A DNA stretch of 64,000 nucleotides from JACMQX01 sp044225675 (GTDB taxonomy: Bacteria; Pseudomonadota; Gammaproteobacteria; Burkholderiales; Burkholderiaceae_C): assembly GCA_044225675.1 (NCBI GenBank), contig JBGAIH010000001.1:248001-312000 (forward strand), in the 5' to 3' direction. Position 1 is the first letter of the stretch. Each line of letters opens with the position of its first letter. Position numbers and translations under genes: made by a program. Under the pieces are notes generated by a model. The model did no database searches and had not been told where the DNA came from. It saw only the letters and a list, made by a program, of their open reading frames with translations. Shown here in pieces: positions 17,077 to 26,234 of this stretch.

Positions 17077-17717
17077 CGCGCATCGTCATGGCTGACGATC
17101 ACGCCATCGTGCGTGAAGGGCTCAAGCGCATCGTGGGCGAGGCGGGCGACCTGCAGGTGGTGGGCGAGGCCGCCGACGGCCACGAGGTGATGCGGCTGGT
17201 CCTGGACACCGAATTCGACGTGCTGGTGCTGGACCTGTCCATGCCCGGGCGCAGTGGCATGGAGCTCATCAAGCTCGTGCATGCCGAGCGGCCGCGCCTG
17301 CGTATCCTGGTGCTCAGCATGCATCAGGAGCTGCAGTACGCGGTGCGCGCCATCAAGGCCGGTGCGAGCGGCTACCTCACCAAGGAAAGCGCGCCCTCGC
17401 AGCTGGTGCAGGCGATCCGCAAGATTGCAGGCGGCGGCGCCTGGGTGTCGGCCGAGGTGGCCGAGCAACTGGCGCTGGGCGCCATGCCGGGGGGCGAGAC
17501 GGCGCCGCACGAGAAGCTGTCGGACCGCGAGTTCGAGGTGTTCCGCCTGCTGGCGGCCGGTGTGTCGCCGACCGACATCGCCAGCCGGCTGAACCTGTCG
17601 GTCAAGACGGTCAGCACGCACAAGGCCAACCTGATGCAGAAGATGGGCCTGGCCAATCCGAGCGATCTGATCCGCTACGCGCTCAAGCACGGCCTGGCCG
17701 ACCCGCTCGAAGGCTGA
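17073..17717 (+). CDS. LuxR/NarL-family response regulator
   Basis: A 214-residue regulator with an N-terminal receiver (MTRIVMADDHAIVREGL, phospho-acceptor Asp54 in LVLDLSMPG, Thr/Lys switch residues in GYLTKES) and a C-terminal LuxR HTH (KLSDREFEVFRLLAAG ... IASRLNLSVKTVSTHKANLMQK). Its ATG overlaps the kinase stop (ATGA), so the two form a two-component system. Position within the FNR-box cluster suggests a second, redox-linked layer of control. Targets are unknown. Confidence 0.93.
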   Translation: MTRIVMADDHAIVREGLKRIVGEAGDLQVVGEAADGHEVMRLVLDTEFDVLVLDLSMPGRSGMELIKLVHAERPRLRILVLSMHQELQYAVRAIKAGASGYLTKESAPSQLVQAIRKIAGGGAWVSAEVAEQLALGAMPGGETAPHEKLSDREFEVFRLLAAGVSPTDIASRLNLSVKTVSTHKANLMQKMGLANPSDLIRYALKHGLADPLEG

Positions 17718-17809
17718 ACCGGCGAAGGCTGGGGTCACGGCCCGGGGACGAAGGCGGGGGCGGGCGCGAGGCCCGGGCGGCCTTTGCCCTCGCACCGCCC
17801 CCGCATCAC

Positions 17810-17823
17810 TTGATCCGGATCAA
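17810..17823 (+). promoter_or_regulatory. Perfect FNR box upstream of the hemerythrin gene
   Basis: TTGATCCGGATCAA is a full match to TTGAT-N4-ATCAA. Centre 17816.5 is exactly 41.5 bp before the ATG at 17858, and GACACT occupies -12 to -7. Confidence 0.88.
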
Positions 17824-17857
17824 CATGGCCCGGCCGGTCCACGCCGACACTGAGACC

Positions 17858-18502
17858 ATGACCCCCGAACCGTCCTCTCCCTCTTCCGGCTCGGCACCGG
17901 CGACGCCACGCGCCGGCACCTGCGAGCGCATCCTGATGCGCGAGCACGCGTCGCTCACGGCCGTGCTGCGTTCGCTGATCATGATGATCGAGCTGGGCCC
18001 CGGCGACCAGCCTTCGCGTTTTTTCGACGTGATGCGGGCCATGCTGTTCTACATCGACGAGTTCCCGGAGAAGCAGCACCATCCCAAGGAGTCGGCCCTG
18101 CTGTTTCCCAAGGTGGCGCTGCTGGCGCCCGAAACCTCGGGCGCGCTGGATCGCCTGTCCCGCGAGCATCAGGCGGGCGAGGAGATGATTCGCGAGCTGG
18201 AGCACGCGCTGATCGCCTGGGAGCTGATGGGCGAGTCACGGCGCCGCGAATTCGAACTGCGGCTGCGCCGCTACGTGGAGTTCTACCTGGAGCACATGAA
18301 AGTCGAGGAGACGGTGCTGCTGCCGGCCGCGCGTGCCCATTTCACTGCGGCTGACTGGCGCGAACTCGACGAGGCCTTTGCCGACAACGTCGACCTGTTC
18401 GACCCCACGGGCCGCGCCGGCGGCGTCTACGACCGCCTGTTCACCCGGATCGTGACGAACGCCCCGGCGCCCGTGGGCGTGGGCATCACGTCGCGGCGCT
18501 GA
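17858..18502 (+). CDS. Hemerythrin HHE-domain protein
   Basis: A 214-residue protein with the four-helix hemerythrin pattern: MREHASLTAVLRSL, EKQHHPKESALLFP, LSREHQAGEEMIRELEHAL and EFYLEHMKVEETVLLP. These supply the His and Glu ligands for a di-iron site. Possible roles are oxygen or NO binding, or iron-sulphur repair (the YtfE group is similar). Upstream in-frame starts at 17810 (TTG) and 17825 (ATG) fall inside or beside the FNR box, so they cannot be transcribed from it. ATG 17858 is therefore chosen and may be leaderless. The 3' end overlaps the convergent acs-like gene by 17 bp. Confidence 0.9.
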   Translation: MTPEPSSPSSGSAPATPRAGTCERILMREHASLTAVLRSLIMMIELGPGDQPSRFFDVMRAMLFYIDEFPEKQHHPKESALLFPKVALLAPETSGALDRLSREHQAGEEMIRELEHALIAWELMGESRRREFELRLRRYVEFYLEHMKVEETVLLPAARAHFTAADWRELDEAFADNVDLFDPTGRAGGVYDRLFTRIVTNAPAPVGVGITSRR

Positions 18503-21211
18503 CGCGCGGGTCGCTTGCAAGCGTCAGGTCGAGCGCGGAGCAGCCCGGGTAGTCGCGCGAGACCGAGACCCTGAAACCGAGCCGGCGGGCCAGCTGCGCC
18601 ATGCCGTGGTTTTCCATCATGCACACGCCCGAGACGGCGTGCGTGCCGCGGCTGCGCAGCCAGGCCAGCAGCTTGTCCATCAGCAGCCGGCCGAGGCCAT
18701 GGCGCTGCCATGCCGCATCGACCTGGATGGCGAACTCGGCAGCGATGTTGTCGGGATCGCAGACCGCGCGCACCTCGCCGGCCATCTCGCCCGTGGCCTC
18801 GTCGATCGCGACGAAGGCCATCTCCCGGTCGTAGTCGATCTGGCAGTAGCGTGCCAGTTCGGTGGGCGGGATCTCGCGCCGCGCCATGAAGAAGCGCAAC
18901 TGCATGTCGCGCGGGCTCGCGCGGCCGAAGAAGCGCGCCAGGCGCCGGCCGTCTTCCGGCCGGATCGGACGCAACGCCAGCCGTGCCTCGCCAATGCGCA
19001 GGGCCTCTTCGAGCGCGGCCGGGTAGGGCAGGATGGCCAGCGGCGGGGCGTCATCCGGGTCGCGCAGGCGGATGCGCGCGTCCAGCGCGACCACGCCCTC
19101 GGCGTCCGCCAGCAGCGGATTGATGTCCAGCTCGGCCACGTGGCGCAGGTCGCTTGCGATGCGCGCGACCTTGACGAGCGCGTCTTCGACCGCCGCGCGG
19201 TCGACCGCCGGNNNNNNNNNNNNNNNNNNNCGCGGACGACCGCCGGCTGGCCGCGCAGCGCGCCCAGCAGCCGCGCGCAGCCGCTGCGGCCGATCAGCTC
19301 GCGCGCCAGCGGGCCGTTGAGCGGCGGCAGGGCCACCGCATGCTGCTCGCGCAGCTCGACGGTGGTGCCGCCCTCGCCGAACAGCACGACCGGGCCGAAC
19401 ACCGGGTCGGTGGCGATGCCGGCGATCAGCTCGCGCGCGCCGCGCCGGCGCACCATCGGTTGCACCGCAAAGCCGGTCACCGAAGCCTGCGGCGCGAGAC
19501 GGGCCAGGTTCTGGCGCATCTGCAGCACGGCTTCCCGCACGGCGTCGCCCGAGGCCAGGTTCATCACGACGCCGCCGACGTCCGACTTGTGCACGATCTG
19601 TGGCGAGACGATCTTGAGCGCCACCGGAAAGCCGATGCGCGCGGCCATCTGCGCGGCCTGATCGGCACTGTGGGCGACGAGCGAGGGCGTGCTGTCGATG
19701 CCATAGGCTGCGAGCACCTCGAACACCTGCGCCGGATCGAGCCAGGTCTGCCCGCGCGCCGTGGCCTGGGTGAGCGCGGCCATGGCGCGCTCGCGGTCGG
19801 GCTCGAAAGGCGTCGCCTCGCTGCCCGGCAGCTCGTCGAGCAGGGCCTGGTTGCGTCGGTGGTCCACCAGCTGCATCCAGGCGGCGACCGCCCGCTCCGG
19901 CGTGCCGTAGCTGGCCACGCCAGCAGCATCGGTGGCCTGGCGCGCACCGGCCACGGCCTCGCCGCCGAGCCAGCAGGCGAGCACGGGTTTGCCGGCCTGG
20001 GCCAGGCGGGGCAGGCAGGCCCGTGCGATGTCCCCGGCCGGCACGATGGCGGTCGGTGCATGCATGAACAGCACGGCATCGACTTCGGGCGCCGCAAGCA
20101 GCACGTCGAGTGCGGCCTCGTAGCGGCCCACGGGCGCATCGCCGACGATGTCCACCGGGTTGCCGTGGGACCAGGTGGGCGGCAGGCAGGCGTCGAGCGC
20201 GGCGCGCGTGCCGTCGCCCAGCTGCGCCAGCTCGCCACCGGCCAGCGACAGCGCGTCGGCGGCGAGCACGCCGGCGCCGCCGCCGTTGGTGAGGATGGCC
20301 AGACGCTCGCCCAGCGGCTGGCGGGCATGTGCCAGCGTCTCGGCCGCGTCGAACAAGGCTTCCAGCGTGTCCACGCGCAGCATGCCGGCGCGGCGGGCCA
20401 CGGCGTCGAACACCGAGTCGGAGCCTGCGAGCGCGCCGGTGTGCGAGGCTGCCGCACTGGCGCCGCCGGGAGCGCGGCCCGCCTTGACCACGATGACCGG
20501 CTTGTTGCGCGCGGCGGCGCGTGCCGCCGACATGAACTTGCGTGCCGACTTGACGGATTCGATGTACAGCAGGATGGCCCGCGTGTCGGCGTCGCTTGCC
20601 AGGTAGTCGAGCATGTCGCCGAAGTCGACGTCGGCGCTGTCGCCGAGCGAGACGAAGTGCGAGAAGCCCACCCCGCGCGTGCGCGACCAGTCGAGCATGG
20701 CGGTGGCCAGTGCGCCCGACTGCGTGACGAAGGCCAGCCGGCCTGGCAGGGCGTTGCCCGGCGCGAAGCTCGCATTCAGGCCGATGGCCGGCGCCAGGGC
20801 GCCGATGCAGTTGGGGCCGAGGATGCGCAGCAGGTGCGGCCGGGCTGCATCCAGCATCTGCTGCTCCAGCGTCGGGCCATCGGGCGCGCTGCGCTCGCGC
20901 AGGCCGGCCGACAGCACGATGGCGGCGCGTGTTCCGCGAGCGCCCAGCTCGGCGATCAGGCCGGGCACGGCGGGCGCGGGCACGCAGAGCACGGCCAGTT
21001 CAGGCGCGGCTGGCAGCGAGGCGACGTCGGGCCAGCAGGGCAGCCCGTCGATCTCGCCGTGGCCCGGATTGACGGGCCAGACGGGCCCGGCAAAGCCGCC
21101 GGTCCGCAGGTTCGCCAGAACGACGGCCCCCACGCTGCCCGGCCGCGACGATGCGCCGATCAGCGCGACCGATGCGGGCCGCATCAGGTGCTGGAGGTTG
21201 CGGATGCTCAT
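18486..21211 (-). CDS. Bifunctional acetyl-CoA-synthetase-like/GNAT protein acetyltransferase (Pat/YfiQ type), broken by an assembly gap
   Basis: From ATG 21211 the protein reads a CoA-binding domain (LMRPASVALIGASSRPGSVG), a ligase CoA domain (FVTQSGALATAMLDW, NGGGAGVLAADAL), an ATP-grasp domain (GIDSTPSLVAHSADQA, VALKIVSPQIVHKSDVGGV) and, after the gap, a GNAT domain (ALRPIRPEDGRRLARFF ... QRHGLGRLLMDKL). This is the lysine acetyltransferase architecture, about 900 residues. The 19 Ns at 19212-19230 put the two halves in different frames, so the true gap length is not 19; a natural frameshift is not implied. Predicted upstream elements are a TAATCT -10 and the FNR box at 21306. Confidence 0.88.
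19212..19230. other. Assembly gap (19 Ns)
   Basis: Unknown bases inside the ATP-grasp part of the acs-GNAT gene. The flanking G+C is very high (GACCGCCG repeats on both sides), a common cause of sequencing drop-out. Confidence 0.99.
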
Positions 21212-21305
21212 GACGTGACCTGGGTGCGGCGTGAAGGTGAGGGGAAAGTGGAACCAGAGGGCGCGAGAAGCCTGGATGAGATTAGTCACATCGGTGTCGG
21301 CGCTG

Positions 21306-21319
21306 TTTGCGCCAGATCA
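21306..21319. promoter_or_regulatory. FNR-like box between the acs-GNAT and dksA-like genes
   Basis: TTGCGCCAGATCAA has one perfect half-site (ATCAA) and one weaker half (TTGCG). The exact reverse complement occurs at 26179-26192. Plus strand: CAGAAT at 21342-21347 fits a start at 21354 and a 22-nt leader to the dksA-like ATG. Minus strand: TAATCT at 21284-21279 fits a start near 21271. It may drive both genes. Confidence 0.6.
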
Positions 21320-21375
21320 ACGAGCGGCCCCTTGGGGCCGCCCAGAATGAAAGCATCCCAAGACAGGAATGCTCC

Positions 21376-21741
21376 ATGGACACCTACAACACCACGATGG
21401 CGCCGCAGTTCCGCGACCTGCTGGCGCAGCGCGAGGCCCAGCTGCGCGCACTGCTGCCCGCGACCGAACTGGCGGACGACGCCCCTCCGAGCGAGGTGGA
21501 TGATTTCAAGGACCTGGCCCAGCGCGAGACCCAGGTGAACATCGACGAGGTGCAGGTCGGCCATGCCGTGCGGGAGCTGGAGGACATCGTCCTGGCGCGC
21601 CACCGGCTGGCCGACCACAGCTTTGGCCTGTGCCGCGACTGCGGCGAGCCGATCGACCTGCGCCGCCTGCTGGCCCTGCCGACCAGCGCGCTTTGCGCGG
21701 AATGCCAGAGCGCCCACGAGCACAGCCTTGCAAGGCGCTGA
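21376..21741 (+). CDS. TraR/DksA-family zinc-finger protein
   Basis: A 121-residue protein with an N-terminal coiled-coil-like helix pair (FRDLLAQREAQLRALLP) and the C-terminal four-cysteine finger CRDCGEPIDL ... CAECQ. DksA-like proteins enter the RNA polymerase secondary channel and modify promoter kinetics. Here the coiled-coil tip lacks the DxxDxA arrangement of full DksA, having DDFKDLAQRE instead, so this is a DksA-like paralogue. An AAGACAGGAATG site precedes ATG 21376. The FNR-like box at 21306 suggests oxygen-dependent expression. Confidence 0.88.
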   Translation: MDTYNTTMAPQFRDLLAQREAQLRALLPATELADDAPPSEVDDFKDLAQRETQVNIDEVQVGHAVRELEDIVLARHRLADHSFGLCRDCGEPIDLRRLLALPTSALCAECQSAHEHSLARR

Positions 21742-23557
21742 CGCAGTTGCGGGCCCGGAGGCCGTCCTTCGGGCAACGACGCTGGGCGCCTTGTTCGCGG
21801 CTCGCGTGGCCGCCGCGCCCGATGGCGCGGCCTACCGCGAGTTCCGCCCGGGCGCCGGATGGGTGGAGACCGACTGGCAGGCCGCAGGCGCCCGGGTGCA
21901 GCGATTCGCCGCAGCGCTGCGCCTGAGCAACCTGCCGCAGGGCGGCCGCGTCGCCATCCTGATGCCCAACGGGCTCGACGCCGTGTGCATGGACCAGGCG
22001 GCCCTCGCGCTGGGGCTGGTGACGGTACCCCTGCACCAGCAGGACAACCCCGCGAGCCTGGCCTGGATCCTGGCCGACGCGGAGGCCTCGCTCCTTTTGC
22101 TGCCCTCCTGCGCTCAGTGGCAGGCCATCGTGGCCACGGGCACGGCATTGCCGGCGCTGACGCATGTGATCGTCGCCGATGGCGGTGCGCAGGACGCGTC
22201 CGATCCGCGCGTGCGTCCGCTGCTGCAGTGGCTGGACGCGCCGCCCGGCGGGGCTGCGCGCCTGATGCTGCCTCGCCCCGCTGACGTCGCCTCGATCGTC
22301 TACACATCCGGCACCACCGGTCGCCCCAAGGGCGTGATGCTGACGCACGGCAACGTGCTGTCGAACGTGCGTGCGGTGCTGGCGCGGGTCGAGGCCCGGC
22401 CTTCGGACGTGTTTCTCTCGTTCCTGCCGCTGTCGCACACCTTCGAGCGCACGGTGGGGTACTACCTGCCGATCGCCTCGGGCAGCTGCGTCACGTTCGC
22501 GCGCTCCGTACAGCTCCTGGCCGATGACCTGCGCTTCGTGCGGCCGACGGTGCTGGTGTCGGTGCCGCGGATCTACGAGCGCTTCCATGCGGCACTGCAG
22601 GACGCGCTCGCGCGCTCACCCGTGCGGGCCTGGCTGTTCGGCCAGGCCGAGGCGGTGGGCTGGCGGCGCTTTTGCCGGCGCCAGAGCCTCCCGCTCGATC
22701 CCGCCGACGATACGCCTTTGCGAACGCTGGCCGACGCCCTGGCATGGCCCGTGTTCAGGCGGCTGGCCGCCCGGCCGGTGCTTGATCGCTTCGGCGGGCG
22801 GGTGCGTGTGGCCGTCAGCGGCGGCGCGGCACTGTCGCCGGCCATTGCCCACTGCTTCCTGGGGCTCGGCCTGCCGGTGCTGCAAGGCTACGGGCTGACC
22901 GAGACCTCACCGGTCGTCTCGGCGAACACGCTGGACGACAACGACCCCGCCACCGTGGGGCGCGCCTTGCCCGGCGTGGAACTTCGATTGGGCGAAGGCG
23001 ACGAGTTGCAGGTGCGCGGGCCGGGCGTCATGGCCGGGTACTGGAAGCGGCCGGACGACACCCGGCGGGTGCTGTCGGCCGACGGCTGGTTCTCCACCGG
23101 TGACCAGGCGCGTATCGAGCGGGGTCGGGTGCGGATCGTCGGGCGGATCAAGGACATCATCGTGACGTCCACGGGCGAGAAGGTCTCGCCTTCGGATGTG
23201 GAGCTGGCGATCACCGCCGACCCGTTGTTTGCGCAGGCTTTCGTCACGGGCGAGAACAAGCCCTTCCTGTCTTGCGTGGCAGTGCTCGACCCGGCGCACT
23301 GGCCGCGCCTGGCGCAGGAGGCGGGTGTGCCGCTGGAGCCCGTGCAGCCAGGGCACCCGGCCGTCGTTGCAGCCGCCTTGCGGCATGTACGTGCCGCCAC
23401 CGAAGGCCTTCCGTACTATGCCGCGCCACGGGCCCTGCACCTGAGCCTGGAGCCCTGGACGCCGGACAACGGCCTGCTCACCCCGACGCTCAAGCTCAAG
23501 CGCGCGCCGCTGGCCGCGCGCTTTGCCGCAGATATTGCGCGCCTGTACGCGCGCTGA
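21728..23557 (+). CDS. Long-chain acyl-CoA synthetase-like AMP-forming ligase
   Basis: An ANL-superfamily ligase of about 609 residues that activates a carboxylic acid to its CoA thioester. Motifs: YTSGTTGRPKGVMLTHGN (P-loop), LSFLPLSHTFERTVGYY, GYGLTETSPVV, GWFSTGDQA and GRIKDIIVTSTGEKVSP. It resembles the long-chain FadD15/FACS group. No good ATG exists. TTG 21728, overlapping the dksA-like stop by 14 bp, is the best fit; TTG 21791 or GTG 21806 would lose N-terminal sequence. Probably co-transcribed with the dksA-like gene. Substrate unknown. Confidence 0.85.
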   Translation: MQGADAVAGPEAVLRATTLGALFAARVAAAPDGAAYREFRPGAGWVETDWQAAGARVQRFAAALRLSNLPQGGRVAILMPNGLDAVCMDQAALALGLVTVPLHQQDNPASLAWILADAEASLLLLPSCAQWQAIVATGTALPALTHVIVADGGAQDASDPRVRPLLQWLDAPPGGAARLMLPRPADVASIVYTSGTTGRPKGVMLTHGNVLSNVRAVLARVEARPSDVFLSFLPLSHTFERTVGYYLPIASGSCVTFARSVQLLADDLRFVRPTVLVSVPRIYERFHAALQDALARSPVRAWLFGQAEAVGWRRFCRRQSLPLDPADDTPLRTLADALAWPVFRRLAARPVLDRFGGRVRVAVSGGAALSPAIAHCFLGLGLPVLQGYGLTETSPVVSANTLDDNDPATVGRALPGVELRLGEGDELQVRGPGVMAGYWKRPDDTRRVLSADGWFSTGDQARIERGRVRIVGRIKDIIVTSTGEKVSPSDVELAITADPLFAQAFVTGENKPFLSCVAVLDPAHWPRLAQEAGVPLEPVQPGHPAVVAAALRHVRAATEGLPYYAAPRALHLSLEPWTPDNGLLTPTLKLKRAPLAARFAADIARLYAR

Positions 23558-23562
23558 GAGCT

Positions 23563-23604
23563 GGCGCCTTTACGTGGGCGCCTGTACCTGGGCGCCTGTA
23601 CGTG
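23563..23604. repeat. 14-bp tandem repeat, three copies
   Basis: Three head-to-tail copies of GGCGCCTGTACGTG (two of them with one mismatch each) directly after the ligase stop; a partial copy lies at 23539-23549 in the last codons. Non-coding, function unknown. Confidence 0.8.
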
Positions 23605-23694
23605 AGCGCAGGGAGCTCGCGGCCTTCCAACCGGCCTTCAGAACGGGACTTCGTTCATCCGTCCGTTCGGCGGTGCGTTCAGCCGTTCGGCCTT

Positions 23695-26145
23695 TCAGTC
23701 CGGCAGCCAGAAGTGGAAGCTCGCGCCGGCGCCCGGGCTTGACTCCGCCCAGATCCGGCCTTCGTGCCGCTCGACGATGCGCCGCGCAATGGTCAGGCCG
23801 ATGCCGATGCCCTCGTAGTCCTGCGAGCCCGGCAGGCGCTCGAAAGGCTTGAAGAGCCTGGCCGCGTCGGCTGGATCGAAGCCGGCGCCGTTGTCGCGTA
23901 CCGTGAAAGTCCAGCCGCCCTGCGTGTCGTCGGGGCCGCCGGGCTCGGCCGAGACGTGGACCTCGGGTGCTGGCACGCGCGACGCGTACTTGAGCGCATT
24001 GGAGACGAGGTTGCTCCAGACCTGGCGCAGCATCGTCCGGTCGCCGCGTATGCCGGGCAGCGGCCCCAGTTGAACGCGGGCATGGTCGGTGGCTTGATGC
24101 TCGTCGAGCACTTCCTGGGCGAGCGCCTCCATCTCGACCGTGCTGCGGTCCAGGCCGGCGCCGTCATTGCGTGCCAGCCGCAGCAGGCCGTCGACCATCG
24201 AGCCCATGGAGCCGAGAATCTTGTGAACGCGCCGGGCATGGCTGGCCGCGCGCGCACTGTCGCCAGCCGTGGCGGCGCGCTCCATCAGGGTGGCAAAGCC
24301 GTTGGCGGTGGCCAGCGGCGCGCGCAGGTCGTGGGCGACCGAGCGGCTGAAGGAGGCCAGCGCCTCGTTGCTGGCCTGCAGCTCGGCAGTGCGCTCGCGG
24401 ATGCGTGCCTCCAGCGTCTCGCGCGCGGCCTCCTGCTCGCGCCGGTGCTGGTTGCGCGCGGTGACGTCGCGCAGATACGACTGCACCGCGATGTGGTTGT
24501 CGTGCATGAGCACGGCGCTGGCGGCATGCTCGACCTCGATCACCGTGCCGTCGGCGCGGTGCATGAGGAATTCGTCGACCGCGCAGGTGCCCGGGTCCAC
24601 CGCCAGCCGGGCCATGCGGGTGGACATGCGGGCGCGCTGGGACGGGTCGGTGAAGTCGATCAGCGCCAGCTGCGATGCAGGTGCGTCGTCGGCCAGGCCG
24701 AGAAGGCGGCGCAGTCCCGCATTCGCGTAGACCGGCGTGTGGCCGTCCTGCACGAGGATGCCGTCGGGCGCCAGCTCCACCAGGCTGCGGTGCCGCTCCA
24801 GCGACTCGCGCAGCTCCTGCTCCACCACCGGGAGCTTGTCGAGCATGAGATTGAAGGCCTTGGCGACCTGGGTCACCTCCAGCGGCCCGCTCTCGGGCGC
24901 GCGCTCGTCGAGCTCGCCCTCACCGACGCGCTGCGCCGTCTGGGCCAGCGCCAGCATCGGCCCGGCGATCCGCCGTGCGATCACCACCACCAGGCAGGCC
25001 GCGAGGGCGATCGCGACCATGGCCATCGCGCCGTACAGGAGGGCGTTGTGGCGGGCCGGCGCATAAAGCGAGTCGGTGGGCGCCCCGCTGAGGGCGAACC
25101 AGGGCGTGCCCATGACGGGCCGGAAGGCATAGAGCCGCTGCACACCGTCCGGTCCGGGCGCAGTCAACTCGCCCGCGCGCAGCCGGCGCACGGTCTGCAC
25201 GTCCTCGCCGTCCTGCAACTGGGTGCCGACCAGACCTTCGGCGCCTGCCGAACGGGCCAGAAACCAGCGTTCCTCGTCGATGATGGAGATCACGCCGCCT
25301 GGCGGCAGCGCGTCGGCGCGTGAGGGCTGCAAGGCCTTGAGGTCGAGCACGATCTCCAGCGCGCCGACAAGCCCTGCAGGCCCGCGCAGCGGCCAGGCCA
25401 TCACCAGCTCCCAGTGGCCGGTGCGGGCGTTGCGTGTGGGGTGACCCGTCAGCGACCGGGCGCCGCCTTCAAACGCCGCGCGCCAGCCGGGCACGCGGGC
25501 CGAATCGGCAGGGGCGGTGGTGCAGACCGGATGGCCGTCCAGGCCGATGGTCAGCACGTTCACGACGGCGGGGCGCTGGGCCTGCATCTCGGCGGGCAGG
25601 GTGTCGCATTGGCCAGGATGCAGCGCCAGCACGCCGGCGCGCCGCGTCAGGACGGCGGCCAGGCGTTCCTGGGCGGCGAACACGGCCGCCGCATCTGCCG
25701 CAGCCGCTTCGGTGAGGTGGTCGATCAGATGCCGCGAATCGCGCACGTCGCGCGCGGCCTCGCGCTGAAGGTTCACGCCGACCAGCGCGAGCATGGGCAC
25801 GGCGGTTGCCATGACCAGCGCGGTGAGCATCACGCTCAGGCGCCAGGAAGATCCCCGCGCCAGCGGCAGGGGCTCGGACAGCTGGTCTTCGGCCCGGCGC
25901 AGCAGCGCGAATATCGTGAGGGCGGTGACGCCGATGAACAGCACGCCCTTCCAGGTCTGGAAGCGCGTCAGCTGCTCTGGCGTCGAAAAGAGCACCGCAC
26001 CCAGCCCGTCCGACAATGTGATCCATGCGGCGCTGAAGGCCAGATAGGCCATGGCGGCCAGTGCCGGAAATCCGAAGCCCGGGGCAGAGGTCCTGGGGCG
26101 GCGGAGCAGGGCACGGGGATGCCGACGGAGTGTGTTGCTGTGCAT
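23695..26145 (-). CDS. Membrane sensor histidine kinase (double Cache-like, HAMP, PAS, HisKA, HATPase)
   Basis: An 816-residue sensor. It has an N-terminal membrane pair (about 28-50 and 66-85), a third helix (about 105-125), a periplasmic Cache-like region (to about 360), a further helix (AMAMVAIALAACLVVVIA), HAMP, and PAS (VELAPDGILVQDG). A coiled coil (ETLEARIRERTAELQASNE) precedes HisKA with His605 in SRSVAHDLRAPL, then the ATPase domain with DNGAGF and GIGIGL. The architecture resembles phytochrome/bacteriophytochrome-style kinases fused to a Cache sensor. No cognate regulator is adjacent in its operon. The FNR-like box at 26179 is centred 40.5 bp from the ATG, with GATGCT as -10. Confidence 0.9.
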   Translation of the reverse strand: MHSNTLRRHPRALLRRPRTSAPGFGFPALAAMAYLAFSAAWITLSDGLGAVLFSTPEQLTRFQTWKGVLFIGVTALTIFALLRRAEDQLSEPLPLARGSSWRLSVMLTALVMATAVPMLALVGVNLQREAARDVRDSRHLIDHLTEAAAADAAAVFAAQERLAAVLTRRAGVLALHPGQCDTLPAEMQAQRPAVVNVLTIGLDGHPVCTTAPADSARVPGWRAAFEGGARSLTGHPTRNARTGHWELVMAWPLRGPAGLVGALEIVLDLKALQPSRADALPPGGVISIIDEERWFLARSAGAEGLVGTQLQDGEDVQTVRRLRAGELTAPGPDGVQRLYAFRPVMGTPWFALSGAPTDSLYAPARHNALLYGAMAMVAIALAACLVVVIARRIAGPMLALAQTAQRVGEGELDERAPESGPLEVTQVAKAFNLMLDKLPVVEQELRESLERHRSLVELAPDGILVQDGHTPVYANAGLRRLLGLADDAPASQLALIDFTDPSQRARMSTRMARLAVDPGTCAVDEFLMHRADGTVIEVEHAASAVLMHDNHIAVQSYLRDVTARNQHRREQEAARETLEARIRERTAELQASNEALASFSRSVAHDLRAPLATANGFATLMERAATAGDSARAASHARRVHKILGSMGSMVDGLLRLARNDGAGLDRSTVEMEALAQEVLDEHQATDHARVQLGPLPGIRGDRTMLRQVWSNLVSNALKYASRVPAPEVHVSAEPGGPDDTQGGWTFTVRDNGAGFDPADAARLFKPFERLPGSQDYEGIGIGLTIARRIVERHEGRIWAESSPGAGASFHFWLPD

Positions 26146-26178
26146 GCCTCAAGCATCGGGGCGGCGGCCGCAGCCTGT

Positions 26179-26192
26179 TTGATCTGGCGCAA
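26179..26192 (-). promoter_or_regulatory. FNR-like box upstream of the sensor kinase
   Basis: TTGATCTGGCGCAA has one perfect half-site. It is the exact reverse complement of the box at 21306-21319. Its centre is 40.5 bp from the ATG at 26145. Confidence 0.55.
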
Positions 26193-26234
26193 GTGGCCGG
26201 GGGTCCGGCCTTAGGGCAAATGCTTACAAGCGCG

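Noticed and set aside
17810..17857. Upstream starts (TTG 17810, ATG 17825) for the hemerythrin gene
   Set aside because: They lie in or next to the FNR box, upstream of the start site that the box predicts.
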